Positions 37,702 to 45,327 of a stretch of 64,000 nt of DNA are shown here, in pieces. The position numbers and the translations under genes were made by a program. The first letter of the stretch is position 1, and every line of letters starts with the position of its first letter. The DNA is taken from positions 2,385,149 through 2,449,148 of the forward strand of contig NZ_KQ236688.1 of assembly GCF_001183545.1 (NCBI RefSeq). Reading direction: 5' to 3'. Below the pieces are notes generated by a model, which did no database searches, was not told the DNA's origin, and saw only the letters and a list, made by a program, of their open reading frames with translations. Origin of the DNA: Cellvibrio sp. pealriver (GTDB lineage Bacteria; Pseudomonadota; Gammaproteobacteria; Pseudomonadales; Cellvibrionaceae).

Positions 37702-38403
37702 ATGCGAATCCACAGCCTGCAACACGTCCCCTTTGAAGATATTGGCAGCATGACCAGTGACTTTCAGGCACGGGCATACTCAGTCACAACCACCCACTGG
37801 TACCGGGGTGATGCGGCTCCTGATCTCAACAGTTTTGATGCACTGATTGTGATGGGCGGGCCGATGGGGGTTAACGATGAAGCCATTTATGCCTGGCTGG
37901 CGGATGAGAAAACCCTGATCAAGCAGGCGATTGATGCCGGAAAAATCGTGCTGGGCATTTGTTTGGGAGCGCAGTTGATTGCGGATGTCTTGGGCGGAAA
38001 AGTGACCCGCAACGCCCACAAGGAAATTGGTTGGTTGCCACTGAGTATTCAACCCGATGCCAGTGACCACCCTATCGCCCGCATTTTGGCCAAATACCCG
38101 GAGGTATTTCATTGGCACGGCGATACCTTCGCAATCCCTACAGGGGCACTGCATATTGCACGCACCGAAGGTTGTCTGAATCAGGCGTACGTTTATAAAA
38201 ACCAAGTGTACGGATTCCAATTCCATCTGGAGACAACACCCGCTTCTGCACAGGCTTTGATTGAAAACTGCGCCGACGACATAGATGGATCAGGCTACAC
38301 GCAAAGCGCCGCTTCCATGCTGGCCAGCCCGCAAAAATTTAACCGGATCAACCAAGCGATGAGCGAAGTGATTGAACATATTTTTGGTCAATCAGGCCGT
38401 TAG
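37702..38403 (+). CDS. Class I glutamine amidotransferase-like protein
   Basis: A 233-residue stand-alone GATase1 domain of the GMP-synthase-like group. The nucleophile is Cys87 in GICLGAQL, and the His/Glu dyad lies in YGFQFHLETTP. The N-terminal MRIHSLQHVPFEDIG is common to proteins annotated as type 1 glutamine amidotransferases. Such proteins supply ammonia from glutamine or hydrolyse gamma-glutamyl compounds; the acceptor here is unknown. AAAAGGAG precedes the start, and its stop overlaps that of the convergent VIT1-like gene by four bases. Confidence 0.86.
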   Translation: MRIHSLQHVPFEDIGSMTSDFQARAYSVTTTHWYRGDAAPDLNSFDALIVMGGPMGVNDEAIYAWLADEKTLIKQAIDAGKIVLGICLGAQLIADVLGGKVTRNAHKEIGWLPLSIQPDASDHPIARILAKYPEVFHWHGDTFAIPTGALHIARTEGCLNQAYVYKNQVYGFQFHLETTPASAQALIENCADDIDGSGYTQSAASMLASPQKFNRINQAMSEVIEHIFGQSGR

Positions 38404-39089
38404 GCAACGACACCAAATAAATACCCCACCGCAGTGGTCATGGCCATGGCTGCTGCGCCCCAAAAACCCACGCGCACTGCACCAATCACAACATTGGCCC
38501 CACCCACTTTTGCTGCAAGCCCACCCAGCAGAAGCAGCGCAAGCAAAGAGCAAGAGGCAATCGCAAAGCCCAGGAATTGCGCTGGATGGAGCAATACCAC
38601 CAGCAGGGGTATCACCGCACCTACCGAAAAGGTCAAGGCAGAGGTAAGTGCAGCCTGTAACGGCCGCGCCGCGAACATATCGGTAATTCCCAATTCATCG
38701 CGTGCATGGGCAGCAAGTGCATCATGTGCCGTTAATTGTTTTGCAACCTCATTCGCCAATTCCCGCGTGAGGCCGCGTGCCACATAAATTTCCTGCAATT
38801 CATGCAGCTCACCCGCCTCATCGGTTGCCAGCTCGTGGGTCTCACGCGCGATGTCTGCTGCTTCGGTATCGGCCTGCGAGCATACGGAAACATACTCACC
38901 TGCCGCCATGCTCATCGCCCCCGCAACCAAACCGGCAACACCGCTGAGCAGAATCGTACTGTTTGATGCTCCCGCTGCGACCATCCCCATCATGAGACTG
39001 GCGGTAGAAATAATGCCATCGTTTGCGCCAAGCACGGCAGCACGCAGCCAACCGGAATGATGGGATCTGTGACCTTCGCGATGACGCAT
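38400..39089 (-). CDS. VIT1/CCC1-family membrane transporter
   Basis: This family moves Fe2+ or Mn2+ out of the cytoplasm into vacuoles or across the membrane. The 229-residue protein has the conserved first helix WLRAAVLGANDGIISTASLM, a cytoplasmic metal-binding helical region with HELATDEAGELHELQEIYV, and three further C-terminal helices. The start at 39089 (MRHREGHRSHHSGW, His-rich) has AGGAG seven bases upstream, better than the upstream start at 39113. It is probably transcribed after the cytochrome b561 gene, 30 bases upstream. Confidence 0.9.
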   Translation of the reverse strand: MRHREGHRSHHSGWLRAAVLGANDGIISTASLMMGMVAAGASNSTILLSGVAGLVAGAMSMAAGEYVSVCSQADTEAADIARETHELATDEAGELHELQEIYVARGLTRELANEVAKQLTAHDALAAHARDELGITDMFAARPLQAALTSALTFSVGAVIPLLVVLLHPAQFLGFAIASCSLLALLLLGGLAAKVGGANVVIGAVRVGFWGAAAMAMTTAVGYLFGVVA

Positions 39090-39119
39090 GGCAAAACTCC
39101 TGCGAAAAACCAAAACCGT

Positions 39120-39671
39120 TTATTTAGGTTTGAACAATGAAATTCGGGTCATCGTATTGTCACGTTTAACGTAGTGATGGAATAACCCGGCAAGAACGTG
39201 GAGACCTATCAAATAGTAGCCAATTTCGCCGACTTGCTTGTGCAAGTCTTCTACTTGTTCGGCCAAAGCCGGATTTTTATCAACCAGCGGCGGCAGCTCT
39301 AATCCAAAAAAAGGAACACCATGTCCTTCAGCACTCAGAATGATCCAACCTGCAATTGGCATAAAAATCATGAAGGCATAAAGCGATAGATGCATGAGCG
39401 TTGCGAGTAATTTTTCCCATGGTTTCGGAGCGGGAACAATTGCCGGCGTCTTGCCTGACAGGCGCACCGCCAAACGGATTACAACCAACAACAACACGCA
39501 AATTCCCAGCATGAAATGCAGCGCTTTCACCAACTCACGTGGGTCACTGCCACGGGGGAAAAGACTGCGCATTTCGATGGTGGCAAAGACCACCACCATC
39601 AAGACAAACATAAACCAGTGCAGACCAATCAGGATCGGGCTGTAGCGGCTGGAATTCTGGATACTACTCAT
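39120..39671 (-). CDS. Cytochrome b561 family protein (CybB-like)
   Basis: A four-helix membrane di-heme cytochrome that may oxidise ubiquinol or pass electrons to superoxide. The 183-residue protein has helix 1 IGLHWFMFVLMVVVFATIEM with a heme His, KALHFMLGICVLLLVVIRLAV, and a last helix with GLHVLAGLFHHYVKRDNTM holding His ligands. The ATG at 39671, preceded by GAGGAAAT, is preferred over the adjacent GTG. It lies between a DUF3465 gene and the VIT1-like gene on the same strand, a possible redox or metal operon. Confidence 0.9.
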   Translation of the reverse strand: MSSIQNSSRYSPILIGLHWFMFVLMVVVFATIEMRSLFPRGSDPRELVKALHFMLGICVLLLVVIRLAVRLSGKTPAIVPAPKPWEKLLATLMHLSLYAFMIFMPIAGWIILSAEGHGVPFFGLELPPLVDKNPALAEQVEDLHKQVGEIGYYLIGLHVLAGLFHHYVKRDNTMTRISLFKPK

Positions 39672-39722
39672 CACATTTCCTCTGCAAGTTTTTTGGTATT
39701 TGTTAGATATTGTACTTATAGC

Positions 39723-40211
39723 TTATTGGTAAACACGCCCCCGGTGTTTGAGCCAGCCTCCGGGATGCACACCTTTAGGATCATGATGAGTCCAGTGGAG
39801 CAAACCACCCTTGTTGTTCCACTCATATTCACCATAAAACTCCACTTCATCGCCCTCGCGCAAACCCTCTATGCGCGATGCCAGATCGATGTTATGCACA
39901 ATCAGTAGAGAGTGCCCTGACTCAAGGGTTAGTAAAAATTTTTGGTGGCGACTGCCTTTGCTGTCATCAGGTAAGACACGACTCACCCGCCCTGTGCCAC
40001 CCAGCTGTACATTTGAGCGGCCATTGTTAAAGGCATCCACAATCAGAACGTCCGAACCCGCCACATACTCATTGGTGGTCACCAATGGCAGCTGCTCACG
40101 GGCAGATTCAGCATCTAACAGTTGTTGTTTGTTCAGACTATTCAGTAAAGCCAACGCCAGGACAAATATCGCCAGCGCCAATAATTTCCTGAGAGAGGAT
40201 CGTGTCTGCAT
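39723..40211 (-). CDS. DUF3465 family exported or anchored protein
   Basis: The 162-residue protein has an N-terminal hydrophobic helix (LLALAIFVLALALLNSL) that is a signal or anchor, then a single OB-like beta-domain: VQLGGTGRVSRVLPDD, HSLLIVHNIDLASRI, GDEVEFYGEYEWNNKGG, WTHHDPKGVHPGGWL. These match DUF3465, small periplasmic proteins of unknown function. The start MQTRSS at 40211 has GGAAG five bases upstream and is chosen over the upstream ATG at 40223. It is the first gene of the minus-strand group with cytochrome b561. Confidence 0.8.
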   Translation of the reverse strand: MQTRSSLRKLLALAIFVLALALLNSLNKQQLLDAESAREQLPLVTTNEYVAGSDVLIVDAFNNGRSNVQLGGTGRVSRVLPDDSKGSRHQKFLLTLESGHSLLIVHNIDLASRIEGLREGDEVEFYGEYEWNNKGGLLHWTHHDPKGVHPGGWLKHRGRVYQ

Positions 40212-40355
40212 AAATTCTTCCATCCATTAACAACTCATGCAGCTTAGCCAATCAGGGAGGCCGACAACAGCAACATTAGCGATTCAAGCTTAAACCAGAC
40301 TTAAGCTCGGCCACATTTTCCAGTACAAGTCTTCATTTTATGCTGCCGGCGAGAG

Positions 40356-40407
40356 TTGACAGACCGTACGGTCTGTTATTAAATGGCAACCGACCATTTG
40401 GTCGGTT
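40356..40407 (+). promoter_or_regulatory. Promoter with two palindromic TetR-type operators
   Basis: An exact TTGACA (40356-40361) is followed after a 17-base spacer by TTAAAT. A perfect 16-base palindrome, CAGACCGTACGGTCTG (40360-40375), lies between them and a second, ACCGACCATTTGGTCGGT (40389-40406), lies 30 bases on, centre to centre, three turns of the helix. Both resemble operators of TetR-family regulators, and a TetR gene lies one gene downstream. The rest of 40212-40584 shows no gene. Confidence 0.7.
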
Positions 40408-40584
40408 AATCAAAAAAGATCTCCAGCAAGACTCATTTAATAACGGAGAAAAAGGAACTTCACATCAGGTATCGCCTGCCTGCAGATTTCAGTCTCCATT
40501 CAGTCAGCAGCAGCGAACCTAGCACTTGGTAAGTGGCACTGCCATCACCAGGAAATATAGGCTACTCAAGGAATCCATCCATAA

Positions 40585-41328
40585 ATGAACAACCGTTTTA
40601 AATCACCGCTGGCGCACATGCCATTACTGCAAAGCTTCCAAACCCTTGAATTGCGCACCCCCTATCACTTGACGGATCTTCAGCCTTTTTCCATCGAGCT
40701 GATGAGCTACACCCAACGCGTACAATTCATCGCACTCGCTTTTTTTATCGCGGGATTACTCGCGATCAGCACCACCATCAGCTATGAGCTGTGGTTGTAC
40801 AATCCTTTGGTTACTGCCGAAAATGCATTACTGGAATTAGCGCAAGGCGGCTTTTTATTGCTTGCTGCAGTAGTGCAGGGAGTACAAGCATCACGTACAT
40901 CAACGCCTGGATTGCAGCGGGATATTCGTGTTGGCTTGGCGTTATTTGCATTTATGCTGTTCTTGCGCGAGGTTGATATTGACCGCTTGGGTGCAAGTGC
41001 ATACTGGGATGTATTGGAAAAAGGGTTGCGCGCGCTCGCACTGCTATTAATGCTGGGCTTTATCGTGCACATGTCGCGCCGTTTTAAAACCGTGCTGCGC
41101 AATCTTGGCCGGATTTTGTTAGCGCCTACCGTTGCCATCAGCGCTATCGCCTGCGTACTTTATGCTGCAGGCTGGCCGTTTGATAAGGAACTATTTAGTA
41201 TCGATAAGGGTCTGTCTTTGTGGTTTGAAGAGACATTGGAGCTTAATGCCTGTCTGTTATTGTTATTTGCCGGATTTGCCCGTAGCCTGAAATCTACTGT
41301 AGTGTCACTGAAAGCGCCGTCACTCTGA
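40585..41328 (+). CDS. Multi-spanning membrane protein of unknown function
   Basis: I do not recognise this 247-residue protein. It has a 45-residue soluble start, then about six hydrophobic helices (for example FIALAFFIAGLLAISTTI, GGFLLLAAVVQGVQA, VGLALFAFMLFLREVDI). Acidic residues sit beside the helices in REVDIDRLGAS and WFEETLELNACLLLL, suggesting an ion or redox role, but no family motif is clear. It lies behind a promoter with two palindromic operators and 129 bases before a TetR-type repressor, so it is probably the repressor's target. Confidence 0.72.
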   Translation: MNNRFKSPLAHMPLLQSFQTLELRTPYHLTDLQPFSIELMSYTQRVQFIALAFFIAGLLAISTTISYELWLYNPLVTAENALLELAQGGFLLLAAVVQGVQASRTSTPGLQRDIRVGLALFAFMLFLREVDIDRLGASAYWDVLEKGLRALALLLMLGFIVHMSRRFKTVLRNLGRILLAPTVAISAIACVLYAAGWPFDKELFSIDKGLSLWFEETLELNACLLLLFAGFARSLKSTVVSLKAPSL

Positions 41329-41457
41329 GGGCGCATCAGTTACGCTGGGTACACTGCAACTCAATTCGCAGCAAATAGATAAAAGACATTGAGATATTTC
41401 ACCGGGATGTCATGAATATTCACAACAATAATATTGATTGATACCCACGAGAAACCT

Positions 41458-42075
41458 ATGGCAACTGAACGCAATGCAGAACAAACACGCACCCGAATTC
41501 TTGAGGCTGCGCAGGAAGAAATCTACCAAAATGGCTATCAAGGCATGCGCATTGAAGCCATTTTGCAAAAAACCAACCTTGCCAAAGGTGCCCTCTACCA
41601 TCACTTCCCAAATAAGCTTGCACTGGGTTACGCGGTCGTTGATGAAATTCTGATGGAGCATATCCAAACCAATTGGAATGAATACGCCACTAAATATCCA
41701 AACCCTCTTACGGCGATCCAACAAATGTTTTTGGATAAAGCCGAATGTTATAAAAACGAGGAATGTTTTAAGGGTTGTCCGCTCAACAATTTGAATCAGG
41801 AGATGGCCGCTATTGACCAAGGGTTTCACCAGCGGTTGGAAAAGGTGATGGAATCTATTTACCAATCTATCGTTGGCTCGCTGGAGCTTGGTCAACAACA
41901 AGGGCATGTACGCGCCGATATAAATCCCACCAAAATTGCGATGTTTATCATGGCAAGTTACCAAGGCATCATGGGTGCCGCAAAATGTATGCAAGCCCCT
42001 GAATTGCTCAGCGATTTATTCGGCACACTGAACGATTACATCGATACCTTGCGCGCGCCAGAAAAAATGCATTAG
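41458..42075 (+). CDS. TetR/AcrR-family transcriptional regulator
   Basis: The 205-residue protein has the N-terminal HTH of the family: TRTRILEAAQEEIYQNGYQG and IEAILQKTNLAKGALYHHF (recognition helix at about 40-50). The ligand domain carries three close cysteines (97, 103 and 107, in AECYKNEECFKGCPLNNL), a pattern seen in redox- or electrophile-sensing TetR proteins such as NemR; sensing here is inference. ATG 41458 gives the family start MATERNAEQTRTRIL; the TTG at 41434 is less likely. It likely binds the operators at 40360-40407. It converges on fmdB with a four-base overlap. Confidence 0.9.
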   Translation: MATERNAEQTRTRILEAAQEEIYQNGYQGMRIEAILQKTNLAKGALYHHFPNKLALGYAVVDEILMEHIQTNWNEYATKYPNPLTAIQQMFLDKAECYKNEECFKGCPLNNLNQEMAAIDQGFHQRLEKVMESIYQSIVGSLELGQQQGHVRADINPTKIAMFIMASYQGIMGAAKCMQAPELLSDLFGTLNDYIDTLRAPEKMH

Positions 42076-42440
42076 TGGCTTATCATCCACGGGCGCATTG
42101 ACGGAAACATTTTATTCCCGCCTGCGGTGTACATTAAATTTGATTTGCGAATCGGCTTATCACCGCAACCACAACCCTTGCCATGTTTATGTTCACGCCG
42201 CGCTTGTTGTTCAGCGCGATATTCCGGCGTGGATAATACCGGTGCATGCACAGCCGCCTCATTGCGCGCATGGGCTGCGCGATTTTCTTTTTTCATATCC
42301 AGAAATTCTGGCGCAAGCATAATCACTCGCGCGCACAATTTGCCACAATGCGGGCATGACATTGGCTTATTCGAGTCTTCCATCGCGGCCAACTCATAAA
42401 ACAAACCGTGATCTGCGCATTTGTAGTCGTAAACAGGCAT
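42072..42440 (-). CDS. fmdB: FmdB-family zinc ribbon regulatory protein
   Basis: FmdB is a small protein encoded with formamidase; in Methylophilus methylotrophus it is reported to regulate fmdA. The 122-residue protein starts MPVYDYKCADHGLFYELA and has a zinc ribbon formed by Cys8-x-x-His11 and Cys29-x-x-Cys32 (SCPHCGK), with His replacing the second cysteine of the more common CxxC. A second His/Cys-rich cluster, EHKHGKGCGCGD, lies near the C-terminus. It lies 156 bases downstream of fmdA on the same strand, the gap being filled by a repeat element. Confidence 0.88.
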   Translation of the reverse strand: MPVYDYKCADHGLFYELAAMEDSNKPMSCPHCGKLCARVIMLAPEFLDMKKENRAAHARNEAAVHAPVLSTPEYRAEQQARREHKHGKGCGCGDKPIRKSNLMYTAGGNKMFPSMRPWMISH

Positions 42441-42477
42441 ACATAATCTCCAAAAAAATTAGCAGGATCTGCCACGC

Positions 42478-42579
42478 TGGATTCCGGTATTTGCTTTGGG
42501 ACCGTATGCTGCATGGATGCAGCATTCGAGCCTACATGGATGTATTCACGGCGAGTCCCAAAGTGAATACCGGAATCCA
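42478..42579. repeat. Intergenic inverted-repeat element between fmdA and fmdB
   Basis: Arms of 25 bases (42478-42502 and 42555-42579) are inverted copies with two mismatches; inside is a 9-base perfect hairpin, ATGCTGCAT/ATGCAGCAT (42506-42514 with 42517-42525). The right part contains a CATGGATGTATTCACGG segment that I recognise from dispersed non-coding repeats in marine and soil gammaproteobacteria. It lies within the fmdAB transcript and may tune fmdB expression. Confidence 0.7.
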
Positions 42580-42596
42580 AGCTCTATGCACAAATG

Positions 42597-43826
42597 CTAT
42601 TTATCTTTTGAAAGTGGTACATCCATACCCGGTGTCACTTTCTTGGTTGGCCCTTCCGCACTCGGGTTAACATCAAAATCAAAAATATCCGTCGGCAACC
42701 ACAGCGTTGCACAGGCGTTTGGAATATCGACCACACCGGAAATATGCCCTTGCACCGGTGCACAACCCAAAATCGAATACGCTTGAGCTTTGCTGTAACC
42801 AAATTTGGTCAAATAATTAATTGCATTCAAACACGCTTGGCGATAAGCAACGTGCACATCCAAATAATGTTGCTCGCCATATTCATCGACAGAAATACCT
42901 TCAAAAATTAAATAATCATCGTATTTCGGCGCGATAGGGCTGGGTTTAAAAATGGGATTTTTAATCCCGTATTTTGCCATACCGTCTTTAATCAAATTCA
43001 CACGCAGATGAATCCAGCCGGCCATTTCGATTGCGCCGCAAAACGTAATTTCACCGTCGCCTTGGCTAAAGTGCAAATCACCCACCGAAAGACCACCGCC
43101 TTTCACGTACACAGGAAAATAAATTTTGGAACCGCGCGATAAATCTTTAATGTCGCAGTTACCACCGTGCTCGCGTGGCGGCACTGTACGCGCACCTTCG
43201 GCGGCAGCAATTTTTGCAGCATCGGGAGCCATCTTGCCCATGTGCGCAGTGTCTGCATAGGGTAGCGTGGCCAATGCGGGAACACGATCAGGTTCGGTGT
43301 CGTACAGTTCTTTTTCGCGCTTGTTCCACTCCATCAGCATTTCTTTTGATGGCAAGCAACCAATCAGCCCCGGGTGAACCAATCCTGCGAACTCCACATT
43401 GGGTACGTGGCGGGACTTGGTAAACATACCGTTAATATCCCAAATAGATTTTTGCGCTTCCGGAAAATGCTCCGTTAAAAAACCGCCGCCATTTTGTTTA
43501 GAGAAGAAACCATTGAAGCCCCACAAACTTTCCTGAAAGGCACCAATATCCAGAATATCCACCACCAATAAATCGCCCGGCTCTGCACCTTCAACACCAA
43601 CAGGGCCGGAAAGAAAGTGCACTTGGGATAAATCCACATCGCGCACATCGTCAGCGCAGTCATCGTTTTTAATTTGGCCGCCGGTCCAGTCGTAACATTC
43701 GATAATAAAATCATCGCCAGGCTTTACTGTTTTCACCATCGGAATATCCGGGTGCCAACGGTTGTGGATCATTTCATTTTCGTAGGGGGATTTTGTTAGA
43801 TCTATTTTGATAATGGTTTCAGCCAT
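42597..43826 (-). CDS. fmdA: Formamidase FmdA (acetamidase/formamidase family)
   Basis: FmdA hydrolyses formamide to formate and ammonia and can act on other short amides. The 409-residue protein belongs to the acetamidase/formamidase family, with HNRWHPDIPMVKTVKPGDDF at the N-terminus, GGNCDIKDLSRGSKIYFPVY, LHFSQGDGEITFCGAIEM and CAPVQGHISGVVDIPNACAT. It is cytosolic, without a signal peptide. Its downstream partner fmdB and a nearby urea/amide-type ABC transporter suggest use of external amides as nitrogen source. The upstream gap carries a sequence shared with the urtA promoter. Confidence 0.94.
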   Translation of the reverse strand: MAETIIKIDLTKSPYENEMIHNRWHPDIPMVKTVKPGDDFIIECYDWTGGQIKNDDCADDVRDVDLSQVHFLSGPVGVEGAEPGDLLVVDILDIGAFQESLWGFNGFFSKQNGGGFLTEHFPEAQKSIWDINGMFTKSRHVPNVEFAGLVHPGLIGCLPSKEMLMEWNKREKELYDTEPDRVPALATLPYADTAHMGKMAPDAAKIAAAEGARTVPPREHGGNCDIKDLSRGSKIYFPVYVKGGGLSVGDLHFSQGDGEITFCGAIEMAGWIHLRVNLIKDGMAKYGIKNPIFKPSPIAPKYDDYLIFEGISVDEYGEQHYLDVHVAYRQACLNAINYLTKFGYSKAQAYSILGCAPVQGHISGVVDIPNACATLWLPTDIFDFDVNPSAEGPTKKVTPGMDVPLSKDK

Positions 43827-43901
43827 GGCTCTGACTCCTGATGAATAAGGGAAAAGTATCCCGGAACAGGGGCAGTATCAGGCGCAGGAGGGGGGAATCA
43901 C

Positions 43902-43944
43902 CATACGACAAATAGCGCGCGCTACTACGCTATTTGACGTATAG
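43902..43944. promoter_or_regulatory. Probable operator upstream of fmdA, shared with urtA
   Basis: This 43-base stretch contains a near-perfect inverted repeat: ATACGACAAATAGCG and CGCTATTTGACGTAT (one mismatch, ten-base spacer). It lies 76-118 bases before the fmdA start. A stretch at 55687-55729 before urtA matches it at 31 of 43 positions without gaps, including ACTACG, ATTTGACG and CGA-AAAT blocks. It is probably a regulator site; the LuxR-type regulator at 59485 is the first candidate. Confidence 0.7.
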
Positions 43945-43948
43945 ACAA

Positions 43949-45118
43949 TCAGCTTTTGCGGTTAATTTGATCGACGTAATCGGTCGGCGTCATATTCATA
44001 AACTTCTTGAACGCGCGATAAAAAGTGGACTTGCTGTTAAACCCAGCGTCGGCCATTACATCCAACATCGACATTTTATTATTGCGGTTTGCCAATATGC
44101 TGGCTGCTTTTTGGACGCGATATAAATTGATGTAATCAAAAAAGTTTTGCCCCGCATCGCGGTTGATGGCAGCCGAAATTTTGCGCACAGGAATTTCACT
44201 GATCTCTGCCAATTGCTCCAGAGTGAATTCAGGGTCGAGATAAAGCTCTTTATCTTTCATCAACTGATTGAGTCTGGTCATAATCAGCGGATCATATTTT
44301 TCAGGCTCAGGCGTGTCGGACTTTTCTTCTACTTCTGGCAACACTTGCCGATAGCCAATGTTGGCGTGAGCCATACTGTAAAGTACCAGTGCATTAACAA
44401 ATACAAAGCTAAACACATTGCCCGAAATTCCAATCAGGTTACCCAGCCATTGGGATGAATTGATCAATGTCAGCAAGTAGGCAATAAACACCCACACCCA
44501 AATCATCAAAAAGCCACCAATCAACATTTGTAGCCAAAAAAGATCGATGTTTTCAATGTTGGAATAGTGTTGCTTCAAACGGTTTTTGTATTGGAAAAGT
44601 AAATAAAAACACGCGATGCCATAGCCCACATACAACAAATGTCTTGCCCATAAATGCAATTGAAATGCAGGCTCATTAAATAACAATCCAAATTGGGTAA
44701 TGCCCAGCACCCGTTCTTCTGCCGTCAGGCCGGTATAGAGCGCGACAATAAATAATGGAAATGCGAGCAGCGGTAATAAATGCACTGCATCGCGCCAGCG
44801 CGGTTTGAAGTCGGGATCAATCATCGACTTCACATAAAAAAATAACATAGGCGCAGCGAGATACACGCTAAATTTCAGCCAGTAAAAAATATGGACTGCA
44901 CCATCAAGGTAGGCCACTTTGATACTGGGGCTCCAGTAGATCAAAGTATCAAATGCATCAAGACCTATGGCGAGGAGAAATATCGCGAGGAAAAAATTGG
45001 CCTGGCGTTTTCCCAGATTGACCGTTAATAACAGAACTGAGAACAATAAGGACTGGAATATAACCAGAATAAGAGGAACATCATTAAAACTTAAAACTAA
45101 TTTATCCACCTGAAGCAC
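43949..45118 (-). CDS. Membrane-bound AraC-family regulator
   Basis: The 389-residue protein joins an N-terminal region of about seven membrane helices (for example LILVIFQSLLFSVLLLTV and FFLAIFLLAIGLDAFDTLIY) to a C-terminal AraC DNA-binding domain (about 285-389) with LEQLAEISEIPVRKISAAI and VMADAGFNSKSTFYRAFKKF, ending MTPTDYVDQINR. Such fusions often respond to carbohydrates and lie beside glycoside hydrolase genes. It sits between a GH81 gene and fmdA, all on the same strand; the GH81 gene is the likelier target. Translation probably begins at a GTG. Confidence 0.9.
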   Translation of the reverse strand: MLQVDKLVLSFNDVPLILVIFQSLLFSVLLLTVNLGKRQANFFLAIFLLAIGLDAFDTLIYWSPSIKVAYLDGAVHIFYWLKFSVYLAAPMLFFYVKSMIDPDFKPRWRDAVHLLPLLAFPLFIVALYTGLTAEERVLGITQFGLLFNEPAFQLHLWARHLLYVGYGIACFYLLFQYKNRLKQHYSNIENIDLFWLQMLIGGFLMIWVWVFIAYLLTLINSSQWLGNLIGISGNVFSFVFVNALVLYSMAHANIGYRQVLPEVEEKSDTPEPEKYDPLIMTRLNQLMKDKELYLDPEFTLEQLAEISEIPVRKISAAINRDAGQNFFDYINLYRVQKAASILANRNNKMSMLDVMADAGFNSKSTFYRAFKKFMNMTPTDYVDQINRKS

Positions 45119-45275
45119 ACCTGTATTTGGTTATTTTTATATCGCATCATCCTTTATGAACTCACCTGAAACCAGCATAGCCCATGGGTTGAATGCCAAC
45201 AACCAAAAGAAAATTTAAGATTCTTACTTTGACTGACGTTGAATAGGCTGCACTGATAGCAGCTTAATCCATCAC

Positions 45276-45303
45276 TAAAAAAAACCGGCGCAGTAGCGCC
45301 GGT
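45276..45303 (-). terminator. Rho-independent terminator after the first GH81 gene
   Basis: The stem ACCGGCGC (45284-45291) pairs with GCGCCGGT (45296-45303) around AGTA and is followed, on the minus strand, by a run of T. It lies 24 bases after the GH81 stop and separates that gene from the AraC gene. Confidence 0.94.
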
Positions 45304-45327
45304 GACAATTACACAAAAACTTATTCT

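Noticed and set aside
40340..40522. Small 60-codon frame across the TetR-type operators
   Set aside because: It spans the promoter and operators, lacks a ribosome site and has no family match.
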